Positions 1-6,880 of a stretch of 7,478 nt of DNA are shown in pieces (position 1 is the first letter of the stretch; each line of letters opens with the position of its first letter). The stretch lies in NCBI GenBank assembly GCA_030740315.1, contig JASLXN010000067.1, positions 1 to 7,478 on the forward strand. Reading direction: 5' to 3'. The stretch is from Dehalococcoidia bacterium. GTDB lineage: Bacteria > Chloroflexota > Dehalococcoidia > JACVQG01 > JAHKAY01. Both the position numbers and the translations under genes were made by a program. The notes under the pieces are model-generated. The model was not told where the DNA came from. It did not search any database and worked only from the letters and a program-made list of their open reading frames with translations.

Positions 1-1464
1 CGCAACATGGAGGTGGCCTTCAAGGCCATCCAAGAGTGCGGCAAGCACATCCAGGCCTGTCTCTGCTACTCCTTGACGGAGCGGCGATTGGGTGGCCCCA
101 TATTCAATATAGAGTACTTCCTAGCCAAGGCTCGCACCGTGGAGCAGATGGGCGCCCAGAGCCTCTGTATCAAGGACATGGCGGGGCTGATGGCCCCCTA
201 TGATACTTATGAGTTGGTAAAGGTGCTAAAAGAGGCGCTAGATATCCCCATCCATCTTCACACTCACTACACCAGCGGCATGGCCTCTATGACATACCTC
301 AAGGCCGTAGAGGCGGGTTGCGATGTAGTAGATACCGCTCTGGCCCCCTTTGCCTTGCGCACCTCACAGCCCGCTGTGGAGCCGCTGGTAGTGGCCCTAC
401 AGGGCACCCCTAGGGACACAGGCCTGGATCTGCCCCTCCTGTCCCGGTTGGGGCTGAAGCTGGAGGCCATTGCCCCCAAGTACCGGGACTATTTGGACCA
501 TACGCGCATGTCTGTGATAGACACCCAGGTACTGATGCACCAGACACCGGGCGGCATGCTCACCAACCTCGTTTCCCAGCTAAAGCAGGCCGAGGCTCTG
601 GACAGACTTGACGATGTGTTTGCCGAAATCCCCCGTACCAGGACGGAGTTGGGCACCCCACCCCTTGTCACTCCCACCAGCCAGATAGTGGGCGCACAGG
701 CGGTCAGTAATGTGCTCTTCGGGCGCTACAAAATGGTATCTCAGGAGGTGAAGGACTATGTCTACGGCCTTTATGGCCGCCCTCCGGCGGCGATTGATCC
801 TGAGGTGAGCCAGCAGGTGCTCAAGGGATACCTCCGGGGGGATGAGCCTATCACCAGCCGTCCCGGGGATGTGCTGGAATCGGAGATGGAAGGGGCGCGC
901 GAGGCGGTCAAAGACATCTCGGATAAAAATGAAGACGCACTGACCTACGCCCTCTATCCCAATACCGGCCTCCAGTACTTGCGGGTGAAGCACGGCTTTG
1001 AGAAGCCGGAGGAGGAGGCGACACCCGCAGCAGCCTCTGCCTCAGTGTCTCCGGCACCGCAGCCGGAGTCCCGTCCGGCGGGGATGCGCACCTTCCATGT
1101 ATATGTGGAGGGCGATTATTTAAAGGTAGAAGTGGCGGCAGAGGGCGCTGCCCGTCGTGCCGTCCGCCTACCAGTCACCTGGGAGCGGGATGATATCTCG
1201 GCTATGGCCACGCCAGCGACAGCCGCTGAGGCTATTGATACCGCCCCTGGGGCACTGCTGGCTCCCATGCCCGGCATGGTGGTGCGCTACGAGGTGGAGG
1301 TGGGTGCTAAGGTAGAAGCAGGCGACCCGGTGGTGGTGTTTGAGGCCATGAAAATGCAGAATGTCCTCGCCGCCACCACATCCGGTGTGGTAAAGGAGCG
1401 AACCCTAAAGCCAGGCGACAAGGCCGGCAAGGGGGATATCTTGGCCGTCATAACAACAGGGTGA
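1..1464 (+). CDS. pycB: Pyruvate carboxylase subunit B-type carboxyltransferase with biotinyl domain (5' partial)
   Basis: The enzyme transfers a carboxyl group between biotin and pyruvate/oxaloacetate in the cytoplasm. The frame is open through base 1 (Arg-Asn before the first Met at 7), so the true start and the N-terminal metal-binding part lie upstream. Counting from Met 7, the carboxyltransferase barrel shows SLCIKDMAGL with the lysine that is carbamylated in this family (K56), and HLHTHYTSG with metal-ligand histidines H85 and H87. The PGGMLTNL segment starts at 181. An Ala/Pro-rich linker covers about 337-360. A C-terminal biotinyl domain has FEAMKMQN, with K449 the expected biotinylation site. 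This 5S-plus-biotin layout is shared by pyruvate carboxylase subunit B and oxaloacetate decarboxylase alpha. No membrane decarboxylase subunits follow and TCA genes lie close by, so I prefer an anaplerotic pyruvate carboxylase. A separate biotin carboxylase subunit would be needed and is not visible. Confidence 0.85.
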   Translation, partial: RNMEVAFKAIQECGKHIQACLCYSLTERRLGGPIFNIEYFLAKARTVEQMGAQSLCIKDMAGLMAPYDTYELVKVLKEALDIPIHLHTHYTSGMASMTYLKAVEAGCDVVDTALAPFALRTSQPAVEPLVVALQGTPRDTGLDLPLLSRLGLKLEAIAPKYRDYLDHTRMSVIDTQVLMHQTPGGMLTNLVSQLKQAEALDRLDDVFAEIPRTRTELGTPPLVTPTSQIVGAQAVSNVLFGRYKMVSQEVKDYVYGLYGRPPAAIDPEVSQQVLKGYLRGDEPITSRPGDVLESEMEGAREAVKDISDKNEDALTYALYPNTGLQYLRVKHGFEKPEEEATPAAASASVSPAPQPESRPAGMRTFHVYVEGDYLKVEVAAEGAARRAVRLPVTWERDDISAMATPATAAEAIDTAPGALLAPMPGMVVRYEVEVGAKVEAGDPVVVFEAMKMQNVLAATTSGVVKERTLKPGDKAGKGDILAVITTG

Positions 1465-1468
1465 AAGC

Positions 1469-1486
1469 GGTGGAAACCGGGCCACC
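1469..1486 (+). terminator. Weak terminator-like hairpin after pycB
   Basis: Five nucleotides after the pycB stop, GGTGG (1469-1473) and CCACC (1482-1486) can pair across an 8-nt loop. The bases that follow are pyrimidine-rich (TTCTCTCTT at about 1493-1501) but are not a clean T run, and the stem is only 5 bp. The position suits the end of a pyc transcription unit, but the structure is weak and may be chance in GC-rich DNA. Confidence 0.3.
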
Positions 1487-1557
1487 TCGCAGTTCTCTCT
1501 TGGGCCGACTGTTACTCGTTGCTGATGTGGGTGACTAACACAGTGCCACTTCGCCTG

Positions 1558-1615
1558 TGGACCGCAGATGTCGAGAGAGATATGCTAAACGATAGCATGT
1601 TCGCTACGATATACT
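1558..1615 (+). promoter_or_regulatory. Candidate promoter region before the methyltransferase remnant and TCA operon
   Basis: A TGGACC box (1558-1563) and a TATGCT box (1581-1586) are separated by 17 bp, each matching four of six positions of the sigma-70 consensus. A second -10-like box, TATACT (1610-1615), matches five of six but has no good -35 partner. This is the last substantial non-coding stretch before the aconitase gene, because only 6 bp separate the methyltransferase frame from it. A promoter for the TCA genes is therefore expected here, inside the remnant, or upstream of pycB. The box matches alone are weak evidence. Confidence 0.25.
1582..1606. repeat. Overlapping short inverted repeats, possible operator
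   Basis: ATGCTA (1582-1587) and TAGCAT (1593-1598) form a perfect 6-bp inverted repeat around the 5-nt centre AACGA; G-T wobble pairs could extend the stem. The right arm also starts a second dyad, TAGC (1593-1596) with GCTA (1603-1606) around ATGTTC. The two dyads share an arm and sit beside both promoter-like boxes, which is how a dimeric repressor site or an RNA hairpin could look. No T run follows, so it is not a good terminator. Confidence 0.3.
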
Positions 1616-1651
1616 GCGACTCGCAAAAAGGCGGATCCGGTTACGCCGAAA

Positions 1652-2185
1652 AAGCCGTATATTCCTCTTCACAGCTACATCATTGAGGACAAACTGGAGA
1701 TAGACTTTCTTATGAGAGGCGAGATAATCTGGAACAAGGCCTCAAGTGCGAACCCCTCCGTTGCATGGGGCACCTGGGTCTATGCAGCCAACCACATTTT
1801 CAGACACATCCACGAATATATCCTGGTCTTCTCTAAGGAAGCCTTTAACCGGAAGAACCTGCCGGAGAAAACCAATACCATTAACAAGGATGAGTTCCTA
1901 TCGTTTACTAAAAGCGTATGGGCACTACCCGCTGAACCAGCCCGTAAGGAGGGTCACCCAGTCCCTTTCCCATTTGGACTTCTATATCGGCTAATCCAGC
2001 GATATACTTTCAAAGACGAGGTTATCGTGGATCCCTTCTGCGGTAGCGGCTTCACCTGCATAGCAGCACTCCAGCCTGGGAGACGCTGTATCGGGTATGA
2101 CATCGTCCCTGAATATGTGAGACTGGCGGAGCAGAGGATTAGCCGACAAAGTGAGCAACTACCTTTGACTTCAGCAGTAGGATAG
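1652..2185 (+). pseudogene. C-terminal fragment of a beta-class N6-adenine/N4-cytosine DNA methyltransferase
   Basis: Recognisable homology begins near 1652 (KPYIPLHSYI), upstream of the only in-frame ATG at 1712, so an ATG-initiated 157-residue product would lose conserved sequence. From that ATG, the fragment has RGEIIWNK (2-9), HEYILVFSK (34-42), GHPVPFP (81-87, the motif X region), the SAM-binding motif DPFCGSGFT (107-115, normally GSGTT) and GYD (128-130). Beta-class enzymes carry the catalytic DPPY/SPPY motif IV upstream of these parts. It is absent from all three forward frames before the fragment, so methylation activity is unlikely. GC is about 51% over 1741-2160 against 60-70% in neighbours, which suggests foreign origin. 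A GGAG at 1696-1699 lies 12 nt before ATG 1712, a poor ribosome site. The frame ends 6 bp before the aconitase start. A short functional protein is possible but less likely. Confidence 0.75.
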
Positions 2186-2191
2186 GGTGAA

Positions 2192-3445
2192 ATGGTATTT
2201 ACTTTAGCAGAAAAAATTCTTGGCTTGAAAACGGGTAAAGAGTGCCGGGGAGGGGAGATTGTCATCGCCCCCGCAGACCTGGTGTTCATCCAGGACACCA
2301 CTGGGCCTCTCACCGTCCGCCAGTTCGATGCTATGGGGTTCACTAAACTGGCTAACCCCAAGCGTTCTGTGTTGTTCCTGGATCACGCCGCCCCCTGCCC
2401 TCAGAAGGAGTTTGCCAACGATCATCAACTCATGCGGGACTTCGCCCGCCGTACGGGGGCATTCCTCTCCGACGTGGGTGAGGGTGTGTGCCACCAGTTG
2501 GTGGCTGAGTCCTGGGCAGGTCCGGGAGACATCGTGGTGGGGGCCGATTCCCACACCGTCACGGCCGGTGGCCTGGGGGCCTTCGCCTCCGGCTTCGGCT
2601 CCTCTGATGTGGCCGTGGCCTGGGCGCTGGGCAAGACCTGGATCCGGGTGCCGGAGTCCTTCCTCATCAATCTCTCTGGCTCCCTTACCCGGGGGGTTTA
2701 CAGCAAAGACCTCATCCTGCACCTCATCGGCCTGCTAGGGGCCGATGGTGCCACCTACAAGTCCCTTGAGTTCGGTGGTGAGGGAGTGGGCAACCTGAGT
2801 GTGCCCGACCGCCTCACCGTCTCCAACATGGCCATTGAGGCCGGGGCCAAGGTGGGCCTGTTCCCCAGCGATGACCTCACCCGGGAGTACCTGGAGGACC
2901 ACGGGCGGGGTGAGCAGTATATACCTCTCAGTGCTGACCCCGGCGCTGCCTACGAGAGGGTGCTTGACATAGACCTATCCGTCCTAGAGCCGGTGGTAGC
3001 TAGGCCCCACACCGTGGACAATGTGGCCCCCATCCGGGGACTGGACAATACCCCGGTGGAACAGGCGTTCATCGGCACCTGCACCGGCGGGAGGCTAGAA
3101 GACCTGGCGGAGGTTGCCTCTGTCCTCAAAGGGAAACAGCGCCATCCGGACACGAGACTGCTGGTAGCCCCTGCCTCCCGTCAGATACTCAGCGACGCTA
3201 TCCAGGCAGGTTATGTGCAGACGGTCATTGAGGCTGGTGGCATCATCTTGCCGCCCGGCTGCGCCGCCTGCTTGGGGATGCACCAAGGGGTGCTTGGGGA
3301 CGGGGAGAGCTGCCTCTCCACCGCCAACCGCAACTTCTTGGGGAGGATGGGCAACCCCAACGGCTTCATCTTCCTTGGCAGCCCGGCATCGGCGGCGGCG
3401 GCAGCCATCACCGGTCATATTACAGACCCCCGGGAGTTGATGTAA
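2192..3445 (+). CDS. Aconitase-family (LeuC/HacA-like) hydro-lyase large subunit, probable aconitase
   Basis: This is the 417-residue large subunit of a two-subunit [4Fe-4S] hydro-lyase. Visible motifs are LDH at 63-65 (active-site Asp-His), GADSHT (117-122, with the Asp and His of the aconitase active site), LEFGGEGV (192-199), GTCTGG with cluster cysteine C297, PPGCAACLG with cluster cysteines C357 and C360, and ANRNFLGR (378-385) with two substrate-binding arginines, R380 and R385. Length and split architecture match 3-isopropylmalate dehydratase and homoaconitase rather than the single-chain aconitase of about 900 residues. The next genes encode isocitrate dehydrogenase, malate dehydrogenase and fumarase, so citrate-isocitrate conversion is the inferred role. 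Leucine or lysine biosynthesis remains an alternative. GGTGA at 2186-2190 lies 1 nt before the ATG and can act as a Shine-Dalgarno match, though closer than usual. The stop overlaps the small-subunit start. Confidence 0.88.
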   Translation: MVFTLAEKILGLKTGKECRGGEIVIAPADLVFIQDTTGPLTVRQFDAMGFTKLANPKRSVLFLDHAAPCPQKEFANDHQLMRDFARRTGAFLSDVGEGVCHQLVAESWAGPGDIVVGADSHTVTAGGLGAFASGFGSSDVAVAWALGKTWIRVPESFLINLSGSLTRGVYSKDLILHLIGLLGADGATYKSLEFGGEGVGNLSVPDRLTVSNMAIEAGAKVGLFPSDDLTREYLEDHGRGEQYIPLSADPGAAYERVLDIDLSVLEPVVARPHTVDNVAPIRGLDNTPVEQAFIGTCTGGRLEDLAEVASVLKGKQRHPDTRLLVAPASRQILSDAIQAGYVQTVIEAGGIILPPGCAACLGMHQGVLGDGESCLSTANRNFLGRMGNPNGFIFLGSPASAAAAAITGHITDPRELM

Positions 3446-3939
3446 TGTTGAAAGGTAAAGTGTTCAGATTCGGGGACGGCATCTCCACCGACCATATAAT
3501 CCCAGGTAGGTATACCCACCTCAGAAGCAACCTGCCCGAGCTGGCCAAGCACACGTTGGAGGACGCCGACGCCACCTTTGCCTCTCGGGTGCGGCACGGC
3601 GATTTCGTGGTGGGGGGCAAGAACTTCGGTCTTGGCTCCAGCCGGGAGCATGCCCCACTGGTCATCAAGATGTGTGGGGTGGGGGCGGTGCTGGCGGAAA
3701 CGGCCTCCCGCCTCTTCTTCCGCAACGCCATCAACGTGGGCTTGCCCATTCTCCTGTGTGACACATCTGGGATTCAGGATAGCGATGAATTGGAGGTGGA
3801 TCTGACCGGGGGCACCGTCCACAACCGCACAAAGGGGTTCACTGTAACATGCAGCCGCATACCCCAGTCCATGCTTCGCATACTGGAAGAGGGGGGTCTG
3901 GTGGAGTATATTAAGAGACATGGCGATTTTGAGTTTTAA
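3445..3939 (+). CDS. Aconitase-family (LeuD/HacB-like) hydro-lyase small subunit
   Basis: This 164-residue swivel-domain subunit completes the active site of the large subunit. It has GDGISTDHIIPG (10-21), GKNFGLGSSREHA (58-70) holding the catalytic serine (S65) and substrate arginine (R67) known from aconitase, and FFRNAINVGLP (91-101). The loop that sets substrate choice in this family reads GRYTHLRSN (21-29). From memory, homoaconitases carry YLRT here and isopropylmalate dehydratases carry YLVY. This one is a residue longer and includes R27, which fits a substrate with an extra carboxylate such as isocitrate. The TAATG overlap with the large subunit and a GGGAG at 3432-3436 indicate coupled translation, as expected for a 1:1 heterodimer. 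The family assignment is firm; the substrate is inferred from the loop and the neighbours. Confidence 0.88.
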   Translation: MLKGKVFRFGDGISTDHIIPGRYTHLRSNLPELAKHTLEDADATFASRVRHGDFVVGGKNFGLGSSREHAPLVIKMCGVGAVLAETASRLFFRNAINVGLPILLCDTSGIQDSDELEVDLTGGTVHNRTKGFTVTCSRIPQSMLRILEEGGLVEYIKRHGDFEF

Positions 3940-3942
3940 GCT

Positions 3943-5031
3943 ATGAGCAACCCTTACAGCGTAACCGTGATTCCCGGCGACGGCGTAGGCCCAGAGGTGA
4001 CCAAGGCCACCGTGAAGGTGCTAGAGGCCACCGGTGTCAAGTTTCAATGGGAGCCTGTGGAGGCGGGTGAGGCGGTTGTGGAGCGCTACGGCACACCCCT
4101 CCCGGAAGAGGCGCTGGCCTCCATAGGCCGCACCAAGCTGGCCCTGAAAGGCCCCCTCACCACCCCCGTGGGCTTCGGCTTTAGAAGCATCAATGTGTCT
4201 CTCAGGAAACAGTTTGACCTCTATGCCTGCCTGCGCCCATGCCTGAGCTTCCCCGGTGCCCCCAGCCGTTACGAGGATGTGGATCTCATAGTTGTCCGGG
4301 AGAACACCGAGGACCTCGACATCGGACTGGAGTTTGAGAAAGGGACGCCGGAGATGGCCCGGCTCCAGGCACTGGTCGCGGAGGACCTGCACGAGGACCT
4401 AGAGGGAGAATGGGGGGTGAGCCTGAAGGCCATCTCCGAGGCCGGCAGCCGTCGCATCCTGAAGTTCGGCTTTGACTATGCCCAGGCCCACGGCCGCAAG
4501 AAGGTTACCGCCGTCCACAAGGCCAACATCCTCAAGTACACAGACGGTATGTTCCTGGCCATAGCCAGGGAGGTGGCCGGGGATTACCCGGGTGTTGAGT
4601 TTGAGGACATTATAATAGACAACCTTTGCATGCAACTGGTGAGGAATCCGGATCGTTTTGATGTCCTCGTCCTACCCAACCTGTACGGCGATATCATATC
4701 CGACCTGTGCGCCGGGCTAATCGGTGGCCTGGGGCTGGCCCCCGGTGCCAACATCGGGGAGGGTGCGGCCATCTTCGAGCCTACCCACGGCTCCGCCCCT
4801 CGTTATGCCGGGCAGGATCGCATGAACCCCATGGCCATGATTCTCTCCGGTGCCATGCTGCTCCGGCACCTGGGCGAGGACGGGGCCGCCGTGAGGGTGG
4901 AGCAGGCGGTGGGCCAGGTCATCCAGGAGGGCAATATCCTCACCTACGACCTGTCCCGGCAGGCCGCTCCGGCCTCCACCTCCCAGGTGGCCGAGGCGGT
5001 TATTGAGGCCATGAGGAGGAGCCATGCGTAA
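3943..5031 (+). CDS. icd: Isocitrate dehydrogenase, probably NADP-dependent, with altered catalytic Tyr position
   Basis: It oxidatively decarboxylates isocitrate to 2-oxoglutarate. The protein has 362 residues, in the isocitrate/isopropylmalate dehydrogenase fold. Isocitrate-type residues are present: RSINVSLR (81-88) matches the Ser113/Asn115/Arg119 segment of E. coli Icd, with R98 and R119 as the other substrate arginines. VHKAN (191-195) has catalytic K193. Metal aspartates are D226, D250 and D254 (YGDIISD). HGSAPRYAG (282-290) gives R287-Y288, and TYDLSR gives Y335 and R339; these occupy the positions of NADP-binding Lys344, Tyr345, Tyr391 and Arg395 in E. coli. This argues for NADP and against isopropylmalate dehydrogenase. 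Oddly, [12 protein letters not shown] (119-130) has D126 where the family has catalytic Tyr (E. coli Tyr160). The gene follows the small subunit after 3 bp without a clear ribosome site, so coupling is likely, and it overlaps mdh by 8 nt. Confidence 0.88.
   Translation: MSNPYSVTVIPGDGVGPEVTKATVKVLEATGVKFQWEPVEAGEAVVERYGTPLPEEALASIGRTKLALKGPLTTPVGFGFRSINVSLRKQFDLYACLRPCLSFPGAPSRYEDVDLIVVRENTEDLDIGLEFEKGTPEMARLQALVAEDLHEDLEGEWGVSLKAISEAGSRRILKFGFDYAQAHGRKKVTAVHKANILKYTDGMFLAIAREVAGDYPGVEFEDIIIDNLCMQLVRNPDRFDVLVLPNLYGDIISDLCAGLIGGLGLAPGANIGEGAAIFEPTHGSAPRYAGQDRMNPMAMILSGAMLLRHLGEDGAAVRVEQAVGQVIQEGNILTYDLSRQAAPASTSQVAEAVIEAMRRSHA
5014..5020 (+). promoter_or_regulatory. Strong Shine-Dalgarno site for malate dehydrogenase
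   Basis: AGGAGGA lies inside the 3' end of the isocitrate dehydrogenase frame, 3 nt before ATG 5024. It fixes the mdh start even though that start overlaps the upstream gene by 8 nt. Confidence 0.75.
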
Positions 5032-5950
5032 GAAGATAACCGTTGTCGGAGCAGGTAATGTGGGCGCCTCCTGCGCGCAGCGGCTGGCGGAGCGGGGCTA
5101 CGCCGATGTGGTGCTGGTGGACATCGTCCCCAGTGTGCCCCAGGGCAAGGCCTTGGATATACAGGAAGCGGCCCCGGTGGTGGGGATAGACTCTCTGGTC
5201 ACCGGTGTAAACAGCTACGAGGCCAGTGCCGACTCTGATGTAGTGGTCATCACCGCCGGCGTCCCCCGCAAGCCCGGCATGAGCCGGGATGATCTGGTGA
5301 CCACCAATCAGAACATCGTGGCCAGCATCACCCGGGACGTGTTGAAACACTCGCCGGACTGCATTATCGTGGCCGTCACCAACCCTCTGGATGCCATGGC
5401 CCATGTCATACTCAAAGAGAGCGGCTTCCCCCGCTGCCGCGTGGTCGGGATGTCTGGGATACTGGATACGGCTCGCTTTCGCACCTTCATCGCCCTGGAG
5501 TTTGGTGTATCCGTGGAGGACGTACAGGCCCTGGTGCTGGGCGGCCACGGTGACCAGATGGTGCCTTTACCCCGGATTGCCAGTGTGGGCGGCATCCCTC
5601 TGCCCCAGCTACTGCCCCAGGAGACCATAGACCGCCTCGTGCAGCGTGCGGTGAAGGGGGGTGGGGAGATTGTGGAGCTGTTGAACACCAGCGCCTATTA
5701 TGCCCCCTCGGCAGCCGCCGTTCAGATGGTGGACGCCATCGCCCTGGACAAGAAGCGCATCCTGCCCGCCGCCGCCTATTTGGAGGGCGAGTATGGCATA
5801 GAGGGAGTGTTCTTGGGGGTGCCGGTCAAGCTGGGGGCCGGGGGGGTGGAGCAGATAATGCAGGTGGAGCTCAGCCCCGATGAGCAGGAGGCCCTGAAAC
5901 GCTCCGCTGCCGCCGTCCGAGAGCTGGTTGAGGTAACGCGGAAGGGCTAA
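5024..5950 (+). CDS. mdh: Malate dehydrogenase, LDH-like type
   Basis: It interconverts malate and oxaloacetate with NAD(H). The 308-residue length is usual for the tetrameric, LDH-like class. The N-terminal Rossmann motif VGAGNVG (8-14) is followed by D33 at the end of the second strand, typical of NAD preference. VPRKPGMSR (80-88) carries R82 at the position that separates malate from lactate dehydrogenases (Gln in LDH), and R88. N120 (VTNPLD), R151 (DTARFR) and the catalytic His in GGHGDQMVP (H175, with D147 as the likely Asp partner) are all present. No active-site residue appears lost. The strong AGGAGGA site and the overlap with isocitrate dehydrogenase place it in the operon. With the carboxylase upstream and fumarase downstream it could run reductively (oxaloacetate to malate to fumarate) or oxidatively; the sequence does not decide. 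Confidence 0.95.
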   Translation: MRKKITVVGAGNVGASCAQRLAERGYADVVLVDIVPSVPQGKALDIQEAAPVVGIDSLVTGVNSYEASADSDVVVITAGVPRKPGMSRDDLVTTNQNIVASITRDVLKHSPDCIIVAVTNPLDAMAHVILKESGFPRCRVVGMSGILDTARFRTFIALEFGVSVEDVQALVLGGHGDQMVPLPRIASVGGIPLPQLLPQETIDRLVQRAVKGGGEIVELLNTSAYYAPSAAAVQMVDAIALDKKRILPAAAYLEGEYGIEGVFLGVPVKLGAGGVEQIMQVELSPDEQEALKRSAAAVRELVEVTRKG

Positions 5951-6037
5951 TTAGCCACGGAGCGGCGGGTGGTAAAACAGGAAATACGAACAGCTACCTT
6001 GTAAGAGAGGCGGCCGCGGCAAGAGGCGTGAAAATCT
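5951..6037. other. 87-bp gap between mdh and fumarase alpha
   Basis: This is the longest break within the TCA operon. It contains a few A-rich bases (about 5973-5990) and a GC-rich palindrome GCGGCCGC (6010-6017), but no clear promoter pair, terminator or short gene. A GAGGCGTGA stretch (6024-6032) just before the fumarase ATG is a partial Shine-Dalgarno match. A minor internal promoter cannot be excluded. Confidence 0.4.
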
Positions 6038-6880
6038 ATGAAGGAGATTGAGGCAGGGCTCATCACGGACACGGTGGCCCGCATGTGCCGGGAGGCCAGC
6101 ACCCATTTAGGGGATGATATGGTGGCCGCCTTTCGCAGCGCCCTGACCCGGGAGGAGTCCCCCCTGGGGCAGGAGGTGCTGGAGAGGCTGATGGAGAACG
6201 CCGAGCTGGCCCATCGGGAGACCATACCCCTGTGCCAGGACTGCGGCACGGCGGTGGTCTTCATGGAAGTGGGCCAGGAGGTCCATATCCAAGGGAACCT
6301 GGATGAGGCGGTGCAAGAAGGGGTTAGGCGGGGCTACGAGGAAGGCTACTTGCGCGCCTCCACAGTGGTGCGGCCCTTCTCTGCCCGGCAGAACACCGGG
6401 GACAATACGCCAGCCATAGTCCATACTGAGCTGGTGGCCGGGGACGGCCTGCGGATACAACTGCTGCCCAAGGGGGGAGGGGCGGAGAACATGAGCCGGC
6501 TATCCATGCTATCCCCGGGGGACGGTCGCCAGGGGGTGGTGGACTTCGTGGTCAAGGCGGTATCCGAGGCCGGTTCCAATCCCTGTCCTCCGGTAATAGT
6601 GGGGGTGGGGGTGGGCGGCACGGCGGACCAGGTGATGCTGCTGGCCAAGAAGTCCCTGCTACGCCCCGTGGGCCGGCCCAGCCCCGACCCCGAGGTGGCT
6701 GGGCTGGAGCGGGAGCTACTGGAGCGCATCAACGCCCTGGGCATCGGCCCGGAGGGCTTCGGCGGCACAGTCACCGCTCTGGCCGTCCATGCCGAGGTCA
6801 TGCCGTGCCACATCGCCTCCCTGCCCGCGGCCGTAAACCTGCAGTGCCACTCTAACCGATACCAGGAGGCCCGCCTATGA
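6038..6880 (+). CDS. Class I fumarate hydratase, alpha (N-terminal) subunit
   Basis: This is the alpha subunit of the two-subunit, oxygen-sensitive [4Fe-4S] fumarase, which hydrates fumarate to malate; the 280 residues are the normal length. Visible motifs are IPLCQDCGTAVVF (63-75) with cluster cysteine C66, RQNTGDNTPA (117-126), PKGGGAENMS (144-153), SNPCPP (180-185) with C183, GVGVGGTAD (189-197), LAKKSLLRP (202-210) and NLQCHSNR (267-274) with C270. The three cysteines fit the family's cluster ligands. The first motif is more often CQDTG, so C69 is an extra cysteine, a variant I believe occurs elsewhere. An in-frame stop at 6029-6031 sets ATG 6038 as the first usable start. The beta subunit, needed for activity, does not follow; the SDH anchor gene starts instead with a 4-nt overlap. 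L-tartrate dehydratase alpha is a relative, but the neighbours favour fumarase. Confidence 0.92.
   Translation: MKEIEAGLITDTVARMCREASTHLGDDMVAAFRSALTREESPLGQEVLERLMENAELAHRETIPLCQDCGTAVVFMEVGQEVHIQGNLDEAVQEGVRRGYEEGYLRASTVVRPFSARQNTGDNTPAIVHTELVAGDGLRIQLLPKGGGAENMSRLSMLSPGDGRQGVVDFVVKAVSEAGSNPCPPVIVGVGVGGTADQVMLLAKKSLLRPVGRPSPDPEVAGLERELLERINALGIGPEGFGGTVTALAVHAEVMPCHIASLPAAVNLQCHSNRYQEARL
6864..6869 (+). promoter_or_regulatory. Strong Shine-Dalgarno site for the SDH cytochrome b subunit
   Basis: A perfect AGGAGG lies in the last codons of fumarase alpha, 7 nt before ATG 6877. A second ATG follows directly at 6880; the spacing favours the first. Confidence 0.75.

Larger units (their letters stand above)
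1465..1711. other. Non-coding gap between pycB and the methyltransferase remnant
   Basis: No convincing gene lies here. One frame stays open from the pycB stop to a TGA at 1684-1686 and would give a 53-residue product from ATG 1525, but it resembles no family I know. The frame of the downstream methyltransferase has stops until 1586-1588, then is open but unlike the family until about 1652. The gap holds a weak hairpin just after pycB, several short dyads around 1555-1606 and weak promoter-like boxes. No tRNA or other recognisable RNA was seen. Confidence 0.6.

Noticed and set aside
580..993. A 137-codon minus-strand frame opposite pycB
   Set aside because: No family resemblance; it is the shadow of the conserved carboxyltransferase frame.
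1..1464. Sodium-pumping oxaloacetate decarboxylase alpha subunit
   Set aside because: The domain layout would fit, but no membrane beta or gamma subunit genes follow and the neighbourhood is anaplerotic/TCA. It is kept only as an alternative.
1525..1686. A 53-codon forward frame in the gap after pycB
   Set aside because: No ribosome site or family resemblance could be seen, and it runs across the region where the methyltransferase homology begins in another frame.
1465..1711. CRISPR array, tRNA or transposon end
   Set aside because: No regularly spaced repeats, cloverleaf pattern, long terminal inverted repeats or target-site duplications could be seen.
2192..5031. A leuC-leuD-leuB leucine biosynthesis operon
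   Set aside because: The gene order matches, but the dehydrogenase has isocitrate-type residues (S82, N84, three arginines) and NADP-type residues. The downstream genes are TCA enzymes, and the small-subunit loop has an arginine rather than the hydrophobic isopropylmalate type.
6601..6618. A G-rich stretch with quadruplex potential
   Set aside because: It has only three tracts of three or more G plus a GG, and it encodes the conserved glycine loop GVGVGG of fumarase, which explains the composition.
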